64,000 bases of DNA from an uncultured Arachnia sp. Lineage in GTDB: Bacteria > Actinomycetota > Actinomycetes > Propionibacteriales > Propionibacteriaceae. Positions 45,163 to 55,600 of this stretch are shown one piece after another (the first letter of the stretch is position 1; every line of letters starts with the position of its first letter). The position numbers and the translations under genes are program-made. Under the pieces are notes generated by a model, which did no database searches, was not told the DNA's origin, and worked only from the letters and a program-made list of their open reading frames with translations. The DNA is taken from contig CANLTJ010000008.1 of assembly GCA_947493995.1 (NCBI GenBank), positions 62,001 to 126,000 of the forward strand. Reading direction: 5' to 3'.

Positions 45163-47625
45163 TCACACCTTCTCGATCTGGGCCAGCGTCGAATGCTGCC
45201 CGTTGCCCTTGGCATAGGCGGTGGTCTGGTGGCTCGTCAGCGTGTTCACGGAGCCGCCGACATCGACGCCACCGGGCTTCTCCGCCTTGTACCACGCCCC
45301 CTGGGGGACGGATGAGACGCCCGGAAGGATCCGGTTCGTCACGTAGGCGGGCAGCCGGATCTCGCCGTAGTCATTGAACACACGGCAGAGGTCGCCCTCC
45401 TGGATGTCGCGACGTTTGGCGTCGAGACTGTTGACCCAGACCCGCTGCGGGTGCGCCTCCTTCAACCAGGGGCTGTTGCCGTAGGAGCTGTGGGTGCGCT
45501 GCTTGTAGTGGTGACCGATCACCTGGATGGGGTACTGGGTCTGCAATGGATCGCCGGGCAGTTCCCGGGTACGACGGTAGATGGGCAGCGGATCGATCCA
45601 CTGGTCGTCGTCGTAGTTCCAGTCCTGGCTCATCTCGTGCAGGTTGGAACTCCAAATCTCGATCTTGCCCGACGGGGTTCCCAACGCGTTGGCGACAGGG
45701 TCGTCCCTGAAGTCCTTGAGCGCGATGACCGGCTCAAGCTGCTTGCGGAAGACACCCATCTCCTTCAGTTCGTCATAGCTGGGGAGCTCGGGGATGTTCG
45801 CGCGGCTCTCGTCGAGGATCCAGCGCACCCACTCCTCCTGGGTACGTCCTTCGGTGAACTCGTCCTTGACGCCCAGCTTCTCGGCGATGCCGCTGAGCTG
45901 TTCGTAGACGGGCATCGAGTCGTACAACGGTTCGATGGCCTTGTCCGTGAAGATGGTGTAGCCCATGTTGCCGGCGCTGCCCTGGCTGGCCAGGTCCACC
46001 TGCTCCGCCGTGGAGGCATCCGGCAGGACGATGTCGGCATAGCGCGCGGAGACCGACATCTGGTTGTCGATGACCACGATCATCTCCACGAGGCTGTCGT
46101 CGGAGAGCAGCTCGACGGTCTTATTGATGTCGCCGTGCTGATTGACCAGCGAGTTGGACCCGTAGTTCCAGATGAACTTGATGTTGGAGTTCAGGGTGAC
46201 ATCGTTGGTCACGTTGGCATTCGAGTTCAGGTCCGCCAGGTCCCGGACACCGTCCTTGTAGGTCCAGCCCTTGCCGTGGGTGATGGCCTCGGGCCACTGG
46301 TAGTAGGAGATGACGGGACGGACGGGGTTCTCGAGGACTGGGAAGCCGGCCATCGGGAGCCGCGCGGATCCCTCTCGCGCGCCCGTGCCGCCACCGGGTA
46401 TGCCCACCTGCCCGATCATGTTGGACAGCAGCATGGGAGCACGCGCCTGGCTCTCCCCATTGGAATGCCGCTGAATCCCCCACCCGGCGTTGATGGCACA
46501 CGGCTTGGTGGTGGCGATCTCCCGGGCCAGGGAGCGAATCCGATCAGCCGGGAGCCCCGTGATGGCCGCTGCCCACTCGGGAGTCTTCTCCTCACCGTCC
46601 TCACCGAGGCCCATGATGTAGCTCTTGTACGAGGCATTCGCCGGGGCACCCTCGGGCATGTGCTCCTCGTCGAATCCGCTGCAATAGGTGTCCAGAAACT
46701 CCTGATCCTGCAGCCCTTCGGTGATCATGACGTGCGCCATGCCTGCCACCAACGCAAGGTCCGTGCCTGGGCGGATCGGGACCCATTCGTCGGCGAGGTT
46801 CATGACGGTGTCGCTCTGTCGCGGGTCGATGACGATGACCTTGTGACCGGACTCCCGCTTGGCCTGCTGGGTGACGAACACCTCGCCGCCGCCGCTCATG
46901 CGCGTCTCGTGCGGGTTGTTGCCGAACATCACCACCAGCTTGGAGTTGCGGGTGTCGTCGTTGCTGTTGGAACTGACGTAGCTGCCGTAATGGAAATCGA
47001 CGGCCGCCTCGATGTTGCCAGCGCTGTAGTCGTTGTAGTGGTCGAGATAGCCGCCGATGCAGTTCATGAGGCGGGAGACGGCGGTGGCTCGCGGCGGCCA
47101 GCTCTTGGCGACGACGGCACCCAGCACACCCGTTCCGTAGTTCAGGTAGATCGATTCATTGCCGTACTCGGCGATGAGCTCCTGCAGCTTGTCGGCGATG
47201 AGGGTGAAGGCCTCGTCCCACGAGATCTCGGCCCATTTCTCCTCGCCCCGGGCGCCCACGCGCTTCAGCGGCTTCTTCAGGCGTTCCGGGGAGTAGATGC
47301 GCTGCCGGATGGAGCGCCCCCGAACGCAGGCACGGATCTGCTGGTCACCGATGTCGTTGCTGCCGCGGTCATCAGGATCCACCCTGACCACTTGACCGTC
47401 AGCGACCACGAGTTGCAGCGGGCAGCGGGAGCCGCAGTTGACGTTGCACGAACTCCAGACGCTCCTGCCCGTCGCCTCCGGCGTGATGTTGTCCTTCGGC
47501 TGCAGGCCGCAGGAACCGAGCCCCATCACGCCGACGGAGCCGCCCGCCACAGCGCTCCACTGCATGAATCGTCTCCGCGAAACCGGCGCCTCAACCACTT
47601 CATCGACAATGCTGGACTCAACCAT
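45163..47625 (-). CDS. dmsA: DMSO reductase-like molybdopterin oxidoreductase subunit A
   Basis: Tat-like SRRRFMQWSAVAGGSVGV; CNVNCGSRCPLQLVV; WDEAFTLIADKLQELIAEYG. Confidence 0.88.
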   Translation of the reverse strand: MVESSIVDEVVEAPVSRRRFMQWSAVAGGSVGVMGLGSCGLQPKDNITPEATGRSVWSSCNVNCGSRCPLQLVVADGQVVRVDPDDRGSNDIGDQQIRACVRGRSIRQRIYSPERLKKPLKRVGARGEEKWAEISWDEAFTLIADKLQELIAEYGNESIYLNYGTGVLGAVVAKSWPPRATAVSRLMNCIGGYLDHYNDYSAGNIEAAVDFHYGSYVSSNSNDDTRNSKLVVMFGNNPHETRMSGGGEVFVTQQAKRESGHKVIVIDPRQSDTVMNLADEWVPIRPGTDLALVAGMAHVMITEGLQDQEFLDTYCSGFDEEHMPEGAPANASYKSYIMGLGEDGEEKTPEWAAAITGLPADRIRSLAREIATTKPCAINAGWGIQRHSNGESQARAPMLLSNMIGQVGIPGGGTGAREGSARLPMAGFPVLENPVRPVISYYQWPEAITHGKGWTYKDGVRDLADLNSNANVTNDVTLNSNIKFIWNYGSNSLVNQHGDINKTVELLSDDSLVEMIVVIDNQMSVSARYADIVLPDASTAEQVDLASQGSAGNMGYTIFTDKAIEPLYDSMPVYEQLSGIAEKLGVKDEFTEGRTQEEWVRWILDESRANIPELPSYDELKEMGVFRKQLEPVIALKDFRDDPVANALGTPSGKIEIWSSNLHEMSQDWNYDDDQWIDPLPIYRRTRELPGDPLQTQYPIQVIGHHYKQRTHSSYGNSPWLKEAHPQRVWVNSLDAKRRDIQEGDLCRVFNDYGEIRLPAYVTNRILPGVSSVPQGAWYKAEKPGGVDVGGSVNTLTSHQTTAYAKGNGQHSTLAQIEKV

Positions 47626-47797
47626 GAGCTGTCCTCTCCGGGGGCGCTGACAAGCAACGCCTCCATTCTACGACGACGGGTAGGAGAGAGAATGTCCGGG
47701 TCGGTATACCGCTCATCGGAGTGGAGGCGTACATTGTCGAGCACAGCGGCCACCCCGCCGTCCCGCTACAGATCCTCCAGCGTCAGGAGCGTGACAC

Positions 47798-48718
47798 ATG
47801 GCTGACTCCCCCGTCCCGGCGACGCAGCGGGAGGACCACTTCTTCCTCGCCATGCAGCGCTGGCTGTCCCGCAACGAGGTGACGGCAGTCACGCTTGCCT
47901 GCCACGCTGCAACGTCGCTCCCCCTGGGGGTGAAGCGACGTCCCGCCGTCGAAACACCCGGATGCCTGCAGGAGTTGCCGCTGTACCGACTCGTGGACCT
48001 CTACCTCGCGGGCGTGCGGGATGTTGCCGTCCATCTGGGTGACTGCTGTCGGGACAGCGTTGCCGACGTGGAGGTGCTTTCGTCGTGGCAGTCGCGATTG
48101 GGCGACCTCCTGCAATACAGCGCCATAGACGCGAAGCCAGCCCGCACCTGGACCTGGTCCCTCTCCCCCACGCGGATACCCGTGGATCGCAGGGGGCTTC
48201 TCGGCCTGGGCCGCTCCGAGCCCCCGTGGCCCGACCACAACGCCGGCTCGGACGAAGAGTCGCGACTGATCGCGAGTCTTCGCGCCGCTGGCATCACCAC
48301 CATCGAGGAACCTCCGCCTGGCCTCTCGTTGCTGGCGTCGGGCTGCACCGCCTGTGGCGTGTGTGTGGCGGCGTGCCCGCACGACGCCCTGGCGTTGTTC
48401 GTCGACGGCTCGCAGACTTCGCTGGAGCATCGTCCGGATCTCTGTCGTGGTGAACAACAGTGCGTCGCCTTGTGTCCCGTCGACGCACTCAGCACCGAGG
48501 GGCCGTCAACATGGCAGAGCGTCCTTGAGGGTTCACCGCAGGCCCTCGCCACACTCGAGACGTCGGACTGCGAACGTTGCCAGACCCGGTTCCCGGCCGC
48601 CTCAGGTCAGCGGTGGTGCGAGCCCTGCCGCATCCGCCGCAGCGACCCCTTCGGTTCCCATCTCCCCGCCGCCGCTGTCGCGCTGATGCGCTCCCGCGGT
48701 CACGAACGGTCACAGTGA
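47798..48718 (+). CDS. 4Fe-4S dicluster protein
   Basis: CTACGVCVAACPHDAL, CRGEQQCVALCPVDAL and CERCQTRF...RWCEPC. Confidence 0.75.
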   Translation: MADSPVPATQREDHFFLAMQRWLSRNEVTAVTLACHAATSLPLGVKRRPAVETPGCLQELPLYRLVDLYLAGVRDVAVHLGDCCRDSVADVEVLSSWQSRLGDLLQYSAIDAKPARTWTWSLSPTRIPVDRRGLLGLGRSEPPWPDHNAGSDEESRLIASLRAAGITTIEEPPPGLSLLASGCTACGVCVAACPHDALALFVDGSQTSLEHRPDLCRGEQQCVALCPVDALSTEGPSTWQSVLEGSPQALATLETSDCERCQTRFPAASGQRWCEPCRIRRSDPFGSHLPAAAVALMRSRGHERSQ

Positions 48719-48768
48719 CCGCAGAGGAACAGAATTTCGTACAGGACACTGATGGGTACTGTGGAGTC

Positions 48769-49248
48769 ATGTCCAGTCCCCGCGCCGCCCACGTCATCAC
48801 GGTCTCTGACCGCGTGGCAGCCGGTGACCGCACGGACGCCTCCGGACCGCTGGCCGTCTCCATGTTGGAGGCCGCTGGCTACACCACGGCCAGCTCCTGC
48901 GTGCCCGACGGCGTGGTCACCGTCGAAGGGGCACTGCGGGCCGCGCTGGACACGGACGCACGACTCATCATCACCACCGGCGGCACCGGGGTGTCACCCC
49001 GCGACCAGACACCCGAGGCCACCGCGGAGGTGGTGGACCGGCTGCTGCCCGGCATTCCCGAGATGTTCCGCGCCGGGGGCCTGAAGAAGTCGCCGCATGC
49101 CGCCCTCACCCGAGGTTTGACTGGCGTGACCGGGCGCTCCCTCGTCGTGAACCTGCCAGGGAGCCCCAAGGCCGTGACCGAATCCCTTGAAGTGCTGCTG
49201 CCCCTGGTGCCCCACATCCTTGACCAACTCGACGGAGGCGACCACTGA
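48769..49248 (+). CDS. MoaB/MogA-family molybdenum cofactor protein
   Basis: HVITVSDRVAAGDRTDASGPLAVSMLEAAGY..LIITTGGTGVSPRDQTPEAT. Confidence 0.9.
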   Translation: MSSPRAAHVITVSDRVAAGDRTDASGPLAVSMLEAAGYTTASSCVPDGVVTVEGALRAALDTDARLIITTGGTGVSPRDQTPEATAEVVDRLLPGIPEMFRAGGLKKSPHAALTRGLTGVTGRSLVVNLPGSPKAVTESLEVLLPLVPHILDQLDGGDH

Positions 49249-49691
49249 TGCCCGTGATGCGAGCCGGTGTCACCACCGATGCCCTGGACGTCGACGAACT
49301 CCGCCGGGCGGTGGAAACCCCCACGGCCGGAGCGGTGACGTGTTTCGTCGGACAGATCCGGGACCACGACCCTGAGGCCGACGGCGCCGTCACCGGCATC
49401 GACTACACGCACCATCCCGACGCCGACAAGCTCATCGGCGCCATCATCGCCCGCGTCCTGGATCGGCTGGATCCCGATCAGAGGGCGAGCGTGTCCGCCA
49501 TGCACCGCGTCGGGCACCTCGACGTGGGTGACCTGGCGTTGGTGGTCTGCGTGGCCACCGCCCACCGCCGCGCATCCTTCGACATCTGCGAGGCCGTCGT
49601 CGAAGCCATCAAGGCAGAACTGCCCATCTGGAAACAGCAGTTCGAAGCGACCGGCCGCCAGGTGTGGTCCAACCTGGGAGTGAACTCGTGA
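49248..49691 (+). CDS. moaE: molybdopterin synthase catalytic subunit MoaE
   Basis: VTCFVGQIRDHDPEADGAVTGIDYTHHPDA..HRVGHLDVGDLALVVCVATAHRRASF. Confidence 0.9.
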   Translation: MPVMRAGVTTDALDVDELRRAVETPTAGAVTCFVGQIRDHDPEADGAVTGIDYTHHPDADKLIGAIIARVLDRLDPDQRASVSAMHRVGHLDVGDLALVVCVATAHRRASFDICEAVVEAIKAELPIWKQQFEATGRQVWSNLGVNS

Positions 49692-50674
49692 GTGGCCTCG
49701 TCGACGGCTTCGGCCGGGTGCACCGCGATCTGCGCATCTCCCTGACCGATCACTGCAATCTGCGCTGCACCTACTGCATGCCCGCCGAGGGGGTGCCCTG
49801 GCTGCCCCGCAACACCCTGCTCTCCGCCACGGAACTGATGCGCATCGTCGAGATCGCCGTCGCGGAGGGCGTCACTGAGGTTCGCCTCACCGGTGGCGAG
49901 CCCTTGCTGCGGCCGGACGTGGTGGACATCATCGCTGCGATCCACAGCATCGAGAACCCGCCGGAAATCTCGATCACCACCAACGGCATCATGCTCCCGC
50001 GACTCGCCGACCGGCTCGCGGAGGCCGGGTTGGCGAGGGTCAACATCTCTCTGGACACGCTCGACCGGGCCCGCTTCAAGGAACTCACCCGTCGCGACCG
50101 CTTGGGCGATGTGCTGGACGGCATCGACGCCGCGAAGGCCGCCGGGATGACACCGGTGAAGATCAACAGCGTCCTGATGCGGGGCATCAACGACCACGAA
50201 GCGCCCGCACTGCTCCGTTGGGCCATGGAGAACGACCTGGAGTTGCGCTTCATCGAACAGATGCCACTGGACGCCGGACATACCTGGAGCCGCGAGGGCA
50301 TGGTCACGGCCGCAGAAATTCTCGAGACGCTACGGACCGAACACGAGCTGGAGCCCATCGCGGGCCGCGGCGCCGCCCCTGCGGAGCGCTTCCTCGTCGA
50401 CGGCGGCCCCCACACCGTCGGCATCATCGCCTCGGTCACCATGCCGTTCTGCGGCGCCTGCGACCGTCTGCGCCTCACCGCCGACGGCCAACTGCGCTCC
50501 TGCCTGTTCTCCTCCACCGAATCCGATCTGCGCGAACCGCTGCGCTCCGGGGCCAGCGACGAGGAAGTTGCCGCGATCCTGCACCGCTGCCTCGCAGGCA
50601 AACTCGCGGGCCACGGCATCAACGAGCCCGGCTTCCTACAGCCTCCGCGCCCCATGAGCGCCATCGGCGGCTGA
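49688..50674 (+). CDS. moaA: GTP 3',8-cyclase MoaA
   Basis: DLRISLTDHCNLRCTYCMPAEGVPWLP; C-terminal CGACDRLRLTADGQLRSCLF. Confidence 0.93.
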   Translation: MSGLVDGFGRVHRDLRISLTDHCNLRCTYCMPAEGVPWLPRNTLLSATELMRIVEIAVAEGVTEVRLTGGEPLLRPDVVDIIAAIHSIENPPEISITTNGIMLPRLADRLAEAGLARVNISLDTLDRARFKELTRRDRLGDVLDGIDAAKAAGMTPVKINSVLMRGINDHEAPALLRWAMENDLELRFIEQMPLDAGHTWSREGMVTAAEILETLRTEHELEPIAGRGAAPAERFLVDGGPHTVGIIASVTMPFCGACDRLRLTADGQLRSCLFSSTESDLREPLRSGASDEEVAAILHRCLAGKLAGHGINEPGFLQPPRPMSAIGG

Positions 50675-50688
50675 ACCACGAAGGGGAC

Positions 50689-50728
50689 GTGGCCGTTCGT
50701 GGTTGGTAGTCCAACCACAAACGGCCAC
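50689..50728 (+). terminator. strong hairpin downstream of moaA
   Basis: GTGGCCGTTCGTGGTTGG-TAGT-CCAACCACAAACGGCCAC, 17/18 paired; no T tract. Confidence 0.55.
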
Positions 50729-50773
50729 AACCCCAACTTGCCTCCAGCAGGGAGATGCATGCATAATGCAAGC

Positions 50774-51004
50774 ATGCCCAACGTTTTGGTTCGCGGTTTG
50801 CCCGATGACGTTCACGCTGCCCTGCAGCACAAGGCCGAGCAACGCCACCAATCGCTCCAGCAGTACTTGACCACTGAACTCCGCCGGTTGGCTGAACGGC
50901 GACAGATCAGCGACGTACTGGACGAGGTCGAACAACGCCGCGGTGGGCGCGTCGGATTCGAGCAGGCAAGCCGAGACCTCGACGAGGAGCGGACCCGCGG
51001 GTGA
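50774..51004 (+). CDS. FitA/VapB-like RHH antitoxin
   Basis: MPNVLVRGLPDDVHAALQHKAEQRHQSLQQYLTTELRRLAERR. Confidence 0.8.
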   Translation: MPNVLVRGLPDDVHAALQHKAEQRHQSLQQYLTTELRRLAERRQISDVLDEVEQRRGGRVGFEQASRDLDEERTRG

Positions 51005-51396
51005 TCGTCGTGGATGCGTCCGTGCTGGCGAATGCACTCGGCGACGACGGCGAAGACGGACTCACCGCCCGTCAGGCGCTCCGCACCGCGGACGGCATCA
51101 CCGCGCCGGATCTTGTTGACGTCGAGACAGTGGCTGTTCTGCGCAAGCGCTGGTTGCGGGGCACACTGTCCACGCAGCGTTTCGAGGCTGCCGTCGAAGA
51201 CCTGGAGCAACTCGACTTCGAGCGGGTTCCGACACTTCGGCTACTGCGTCGCGCCTTCGAGCTTCGGTCCAACGTCACGGCCTACGACGCAACCTACGTC
51301 GCCCTTGCCGAGGCTCTGAGATGTGAGCTACTGACCGGGGACGGACGCCTCGCTGTCGCGACCGGGCCTCAATGCGTCATCCGTGTTCTCCCCTGA
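51001..51396 (+). CDS. VapC-like PIN-domain toxin
   Basis: IVVDASVLANALGDDG..LTAYDATYVALAEAL-type PIN pattern (VTAYDATYVALAEALRCELLTGDGRLA). Confidence 0.85.
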   Translation: MIVVDASVLANALGDDGEDGLTARQALRTADGITAPDLVDVETVAVLRKRWLRGTLSTQRFEAAVEDLEQLDFERVPTLRLLRRAFELRSNVTAYDATYVALAEALRCELLTGDGRLAVATGPQCVIRVLP

Positions 51397-51405
51397 TAGC
51401 CGGGC

Positions 51406-52551
51406 TCAGCTGAGGACGATGGGCAACTGTTGATAGCCGCCGATCGGTGACACCGCACGCTCCGGCTTCTCCTCGGGATGCAGTTCGATGGCGTTGACCG
51501 AGCCGACGAGTGCCCGGAGCGCGATGCGGAGTTCGATCGTCGCCAGCAGCCGGCCCGGGCACACATGTCTGCCGATGCCGTACACGAGATTCTTCTCGGC
51601 ATGCGCCTCTGGCTTGAAGGCATCCCGATCAAAGACCTCTTCATCACGGTTGGCAGAGGTCCAGTGGAGTTTGACCCGAGCTCCGACGGGGATCTCCTGG
51701 CCCGCCACCGTCACGGGGCAGGTGGTGATGCGGCGGTTGGACAGGAACGGATCGTCGATGCGCAGGATCTCGTCGATGATGGCATCCACCTCCGCATCGG
51801 AGCCGACGCGCACCCGCTCAACGAGGCCAGGATTCCGAGCCAGATACTCCAGGAGCACACCAACGCAGAGAGCAATCGAGCCAAGGTCCCCGCCGGTCCA
51901 GTTCCGAAGAAGGGAGACGAGCTCCTCCTCGGTCAGCGGCCGTCCATCCACTTCGTCCCGACAGAGGCGGGTGGTGACATCATCCGGCGCGTCGGCGCCA
52001 GCGGCACGCCGAGGAGCGACCATGGACACAACAATCGCGTCGAACTTCTCCGCCACGTCCGCCATTCGCTCGTGATCCCCGGAACGGGTGGCCGCTTGAT
52101 TCTCCGCCATCCACTGCAGCAACTGCGGCTCCAGCTCAGACGGCCAGCCCAGCCATGCGCACTGGGCGCGCACCGCGAACACGGCGCCGACGTCGTGGAC
52201 GGCGTCGAGAACCTCCCCGCGCGGAAGCTCTGCCACCAAACGGGAGGCGACATCTTCGAAGGCGGGAATGAAGGGGGTCAGCTCGTCTTCGGTGAGATAG
52301 CGATCGATGACCTGCCGGAACCGGGTGTGCTCCTCGCCGTCCAGACCGTTGGGAACCTGCAGGTATCTCGACACCGCACTGGAGAACGTCTCGTCGTCGA
52401 GGGCGGCAGCCACCACATCCGCGTGTCGCAGCAACACCCACTCCCCTGCCACGTTGCGGACGATGTCATGCTTGGCGCGCAGCTCGTCGGTGTATTCGCG
52501 TAGGTCTCGTCCGGCGGGGGAAACGTCGTCGGGCATGTGATCTGTCACGCT
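51406..52551 (-). CDS. cytochrome P450
   Basis: Heme-binding YGIGRHVCPGRLLATIELRIAL; GGDLGSIALCVG I-helix-like region. Confidence 0.88.
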   Translation of the reverse strand, partial: SVTDHMPDDVSPAGRDLREYTDELRAKHDIVRNVAGEWVLLRHADVVAAALDDETFSSAVSRYLQVPNGLDGEEHTRFRQVIDRYLTEDELTPFIPAFEDVASRLVAELPRGEVLDAVHDVGAVFAVRAQCAWLGWPSELEPQLLQWMAENQAATRSGDHERMADVAEKFDAIVVSMVAPRRAAGADAPDDVTTRLCRDEVDGRPLTEEELVSLLRNWTGGDLGSIALCVGVLLEYLARNPGLVERVRVGSDAEVDAIIDEILRIDDPFLSNRRITTCPVTVAGQEIPVGARVKLHWTSANRDEEVFDRDAFKPEAHAEKNLVYGIGRHVCPGRLLATIELRIALRALVGSVNAIELHPEEKPERAVSPIGGYQQLPIVLS

Positions 52552-52679
52552 GACTCCTGTCCATTTCTTCTTGCGACGCCGGGGTCGCACGAGGTCCGTT
52601 CTGACGAGGCTAACGGCCCGCCGGAGCCAATTCCTGGCCTCGCGAATATCTACAGGCTCAGTGTGGTTCAGTTTCTCCC

Positions 52680-55600
52680 ATGGCGAACACAGTCACAGCT
52701 GACTCTCCGGCAGAACAGGCACTACTGAAACTCGGCCAATTCTTCACCCGCTGGGAGGAGACCGACGACGGCCGCGCCGTTTTCCGGGAAGGTGGCAGGG
52801 GAGGAGATGCCTTCTACCGCGACCGCTGGGCCCACGACAAGGTGGTGCGCTCCACGCACGGCGTGAACTGCACCGGCTCCTGCTCCTGGAAGGTCTACGT
52901 CAAGGACGGCCTGATCACGTGGGAGGCCCAGCAGACCGACTACCCGTCAGCTGGCGATGACCGCCCCGACTACGAACCCCGCGGCTGCCCACGCGGCGCC
53001 GCCTTCTCCTGGTACACCTACTCCCCCACACGCGTGCGCTACCCCTACGGGCGCGCCGTGCTGATCGAGATGTACCGGGACGCCAAGGAACGTCTCGGCG
53101 ATCCCGTGCTCGCATTCGCCGACGTGACCCAGGACCCGGAACGTCGTCGTCGCTACCAGAAGGCCCGCGGCAAGGGTGGCTTGGTCCGCATCGAATGGGA
53201 CGAGGCGCTGGAGATCGCAGCCGCCTCCTACATCCACACCATCAAGACCCACGGACCTGACCGGCTCGTGTCGTTCTCCCCCATCCCCGCCATGTCCATG
53301 GTGAGCCACGCCATCGGCACCCGCTTCACCCACCTGCTGGGCGGGGCGATGACGTCGTTCTACGACTGGTACGCCGACCTGCCCGTGGCCAGCCCACAAG
53401 TGTTTGGCGACCAGACCGACGTGCCCGAGTCCGGCGACTGGTGGGACGCCACCTACCTCATGATGTGGGGCTCCAACGTCCCCGTCACTCGCACACCCGA
53501 TGCGCACTGGATGGCGGAGGTTCGCTACCGCGGCACGAAGATCGTCACCGTCGCCCCCGACTATGCGGACAACGTCAAGTTCGCCGACGACTGGCTCCCC
53601 GCCCAGGCCGGCACCGATGCTGCGCTGGCGATGGCCATGGGGCACGTCATCCTCAAGGAGAACTTCGTCGACAAGTCGGTGGAATTCTTCGACGACTACG
53701 TCAAGAGCTACACCGATCTCGGCATGCTGCTGCGCGTCGAGGAGCACCCCGACGGCCACGGCCTCACAGCGTCCAAGTTCCTGACCGCTGCCGATCTCGA
53801 CGAGTTCAAGGACGCCGAGGATCCCGGATTCAAGACCATCATGTGGGACAAGGCCACCAACAGCGCCGTCGTCCCGAACGGGTCCATGGGGTTCCGCTAC
53901 AGCGAGTCCGGAAAGGGAGAGTGGAACCTGGATCTGGCAGACATCGAGCCGACGCTGAGTCTGGCCGATGTCGAGGGCAGCCAGCCCACGGAAATCGCGC
54001 TCCCCTGTTTCGAGGACCCCCGTGGCGCCGGCTCGATCCTGCAGCGCGGCGTTCCGACGATGCGCGTCGGCGGGCACCTGGTCACCACCGTGTTCGATCT
54101 CATGCTCGCCCAGTACGGCGTGGAGCGCCCCGGGATGCCGGGCGTGTGGCCAGCCGGCTACGACGACCCGAGCGTCCCCTACACCCCCGCCTGGCAGGCC
54201 GAGATCACCTCGGTTCCCGCCGAGGTGTGCACCCGCACCGCGCGCGAGTTCGCGAGCAACAGCGCCGAGTCCCGCGGCCGCACCATGATCATTATCGGTG
54301 CCGGCATCTGCCACTGGTACCACGCTGATGCCACGTACCGCTCCATCATGAGCCTACTGATGATGACCGGCTGCATCGGCCGCAACGGCGGCGGCTGGGC
54401 CCACTACGTCGGGCAGGAGAAGTGCCGCCCCATGACGGGTTGGTTCAACCTCGCCAACGCCATGGACTGGTCGCGTCCCCCGCGCACGATGATCGGCACG
54501 GCCTACTGGTACATGCACACCGACCAGTGGCGCACCGACGGCTTCTCCGCCGATGCCATCACCTCGCCGCTGTCGCTGGGCAACCTCGACGGCGTCCACA
54601 ACGCGGATGCGATCGCGAAATCGAACCGTCTCGGCTGGATGCCCTTCTACCCGCAGTTTGACCGGAACCCGCTCGATCTCGCCGACGAGGCCGCTGCCGC
54701 CGTCGAGGCGGGTGACGCCCCGGATGTCGGCACCTACGTGGCGCGCCTCCTGAAGGAGGGGTCGCTGCATTCAGCCGTCGAGGATGTCGATGCGCCCGAG
54801 AACTGGCCGCGCACGATGATGTTGTGGCGCTCCAACCTGTTCGGCTCCTCCGCAAAGGGCGCCGAGTACTTCTCGAAGCACCTGCTGGGTACGCACTCGA
54901 ACCTGATGCCGAATCAGCACGGCATCGATGAACGCCCGTCGCTCGTGAAGTTCCGCGAGGATGAGGTGGAGGGCAAGCTCGATCTACTGATCAGCGCCGA
55001 CTTCCGCATGACGTCCACCACGCTGCTCTCCGACATCGTCTTCCCGGCCGCCACCTGGTACGAGAAGTACGACCTCTCCAGCACGGACATGCACCCCTAC
55101 GTGCACGCGTTCACTCCCGCCATCGACCCGCCCTGGCAGGCGCGCTCCGACTTCACGATCTTCGTGCAGCTGGCGGAGCGCATCAGCGAGTTCGCCGCGA
55201 CCCACCTCGGCGTCCGCAAGGACATCGTGGCCACGGCACTCCAGCACGACACCCCGGCTCAGGTGAAGAACCCGGGCGGCCGTGCTGCCGACTGGCTCGG
55301 CACCGACATCGAGGCCGTCCCCGGCACAAACATGCCCGCCCTGGCGGTGGTGGAACGCGACTACACCGCCATCGCCCAGAAGCTCACCTCCGTCGGCCCG
55401 CTGGCGGATCGGCTGGGCTTCACCGTCAAGAACATCACCTACGACGTCACGGAGGCCGCCGCCCAGCTCGGGGAGATCAACGGACGCGTCACCGGCGGCG
55501 TGGCCGACGGCAGACCGACGATCCACAAGGATGACCTGTTCGCCGAGGCCGTCCTGATGTTCTCCGGCACCACCAACGGCGCGCTCGCCACCCAGGGCTT

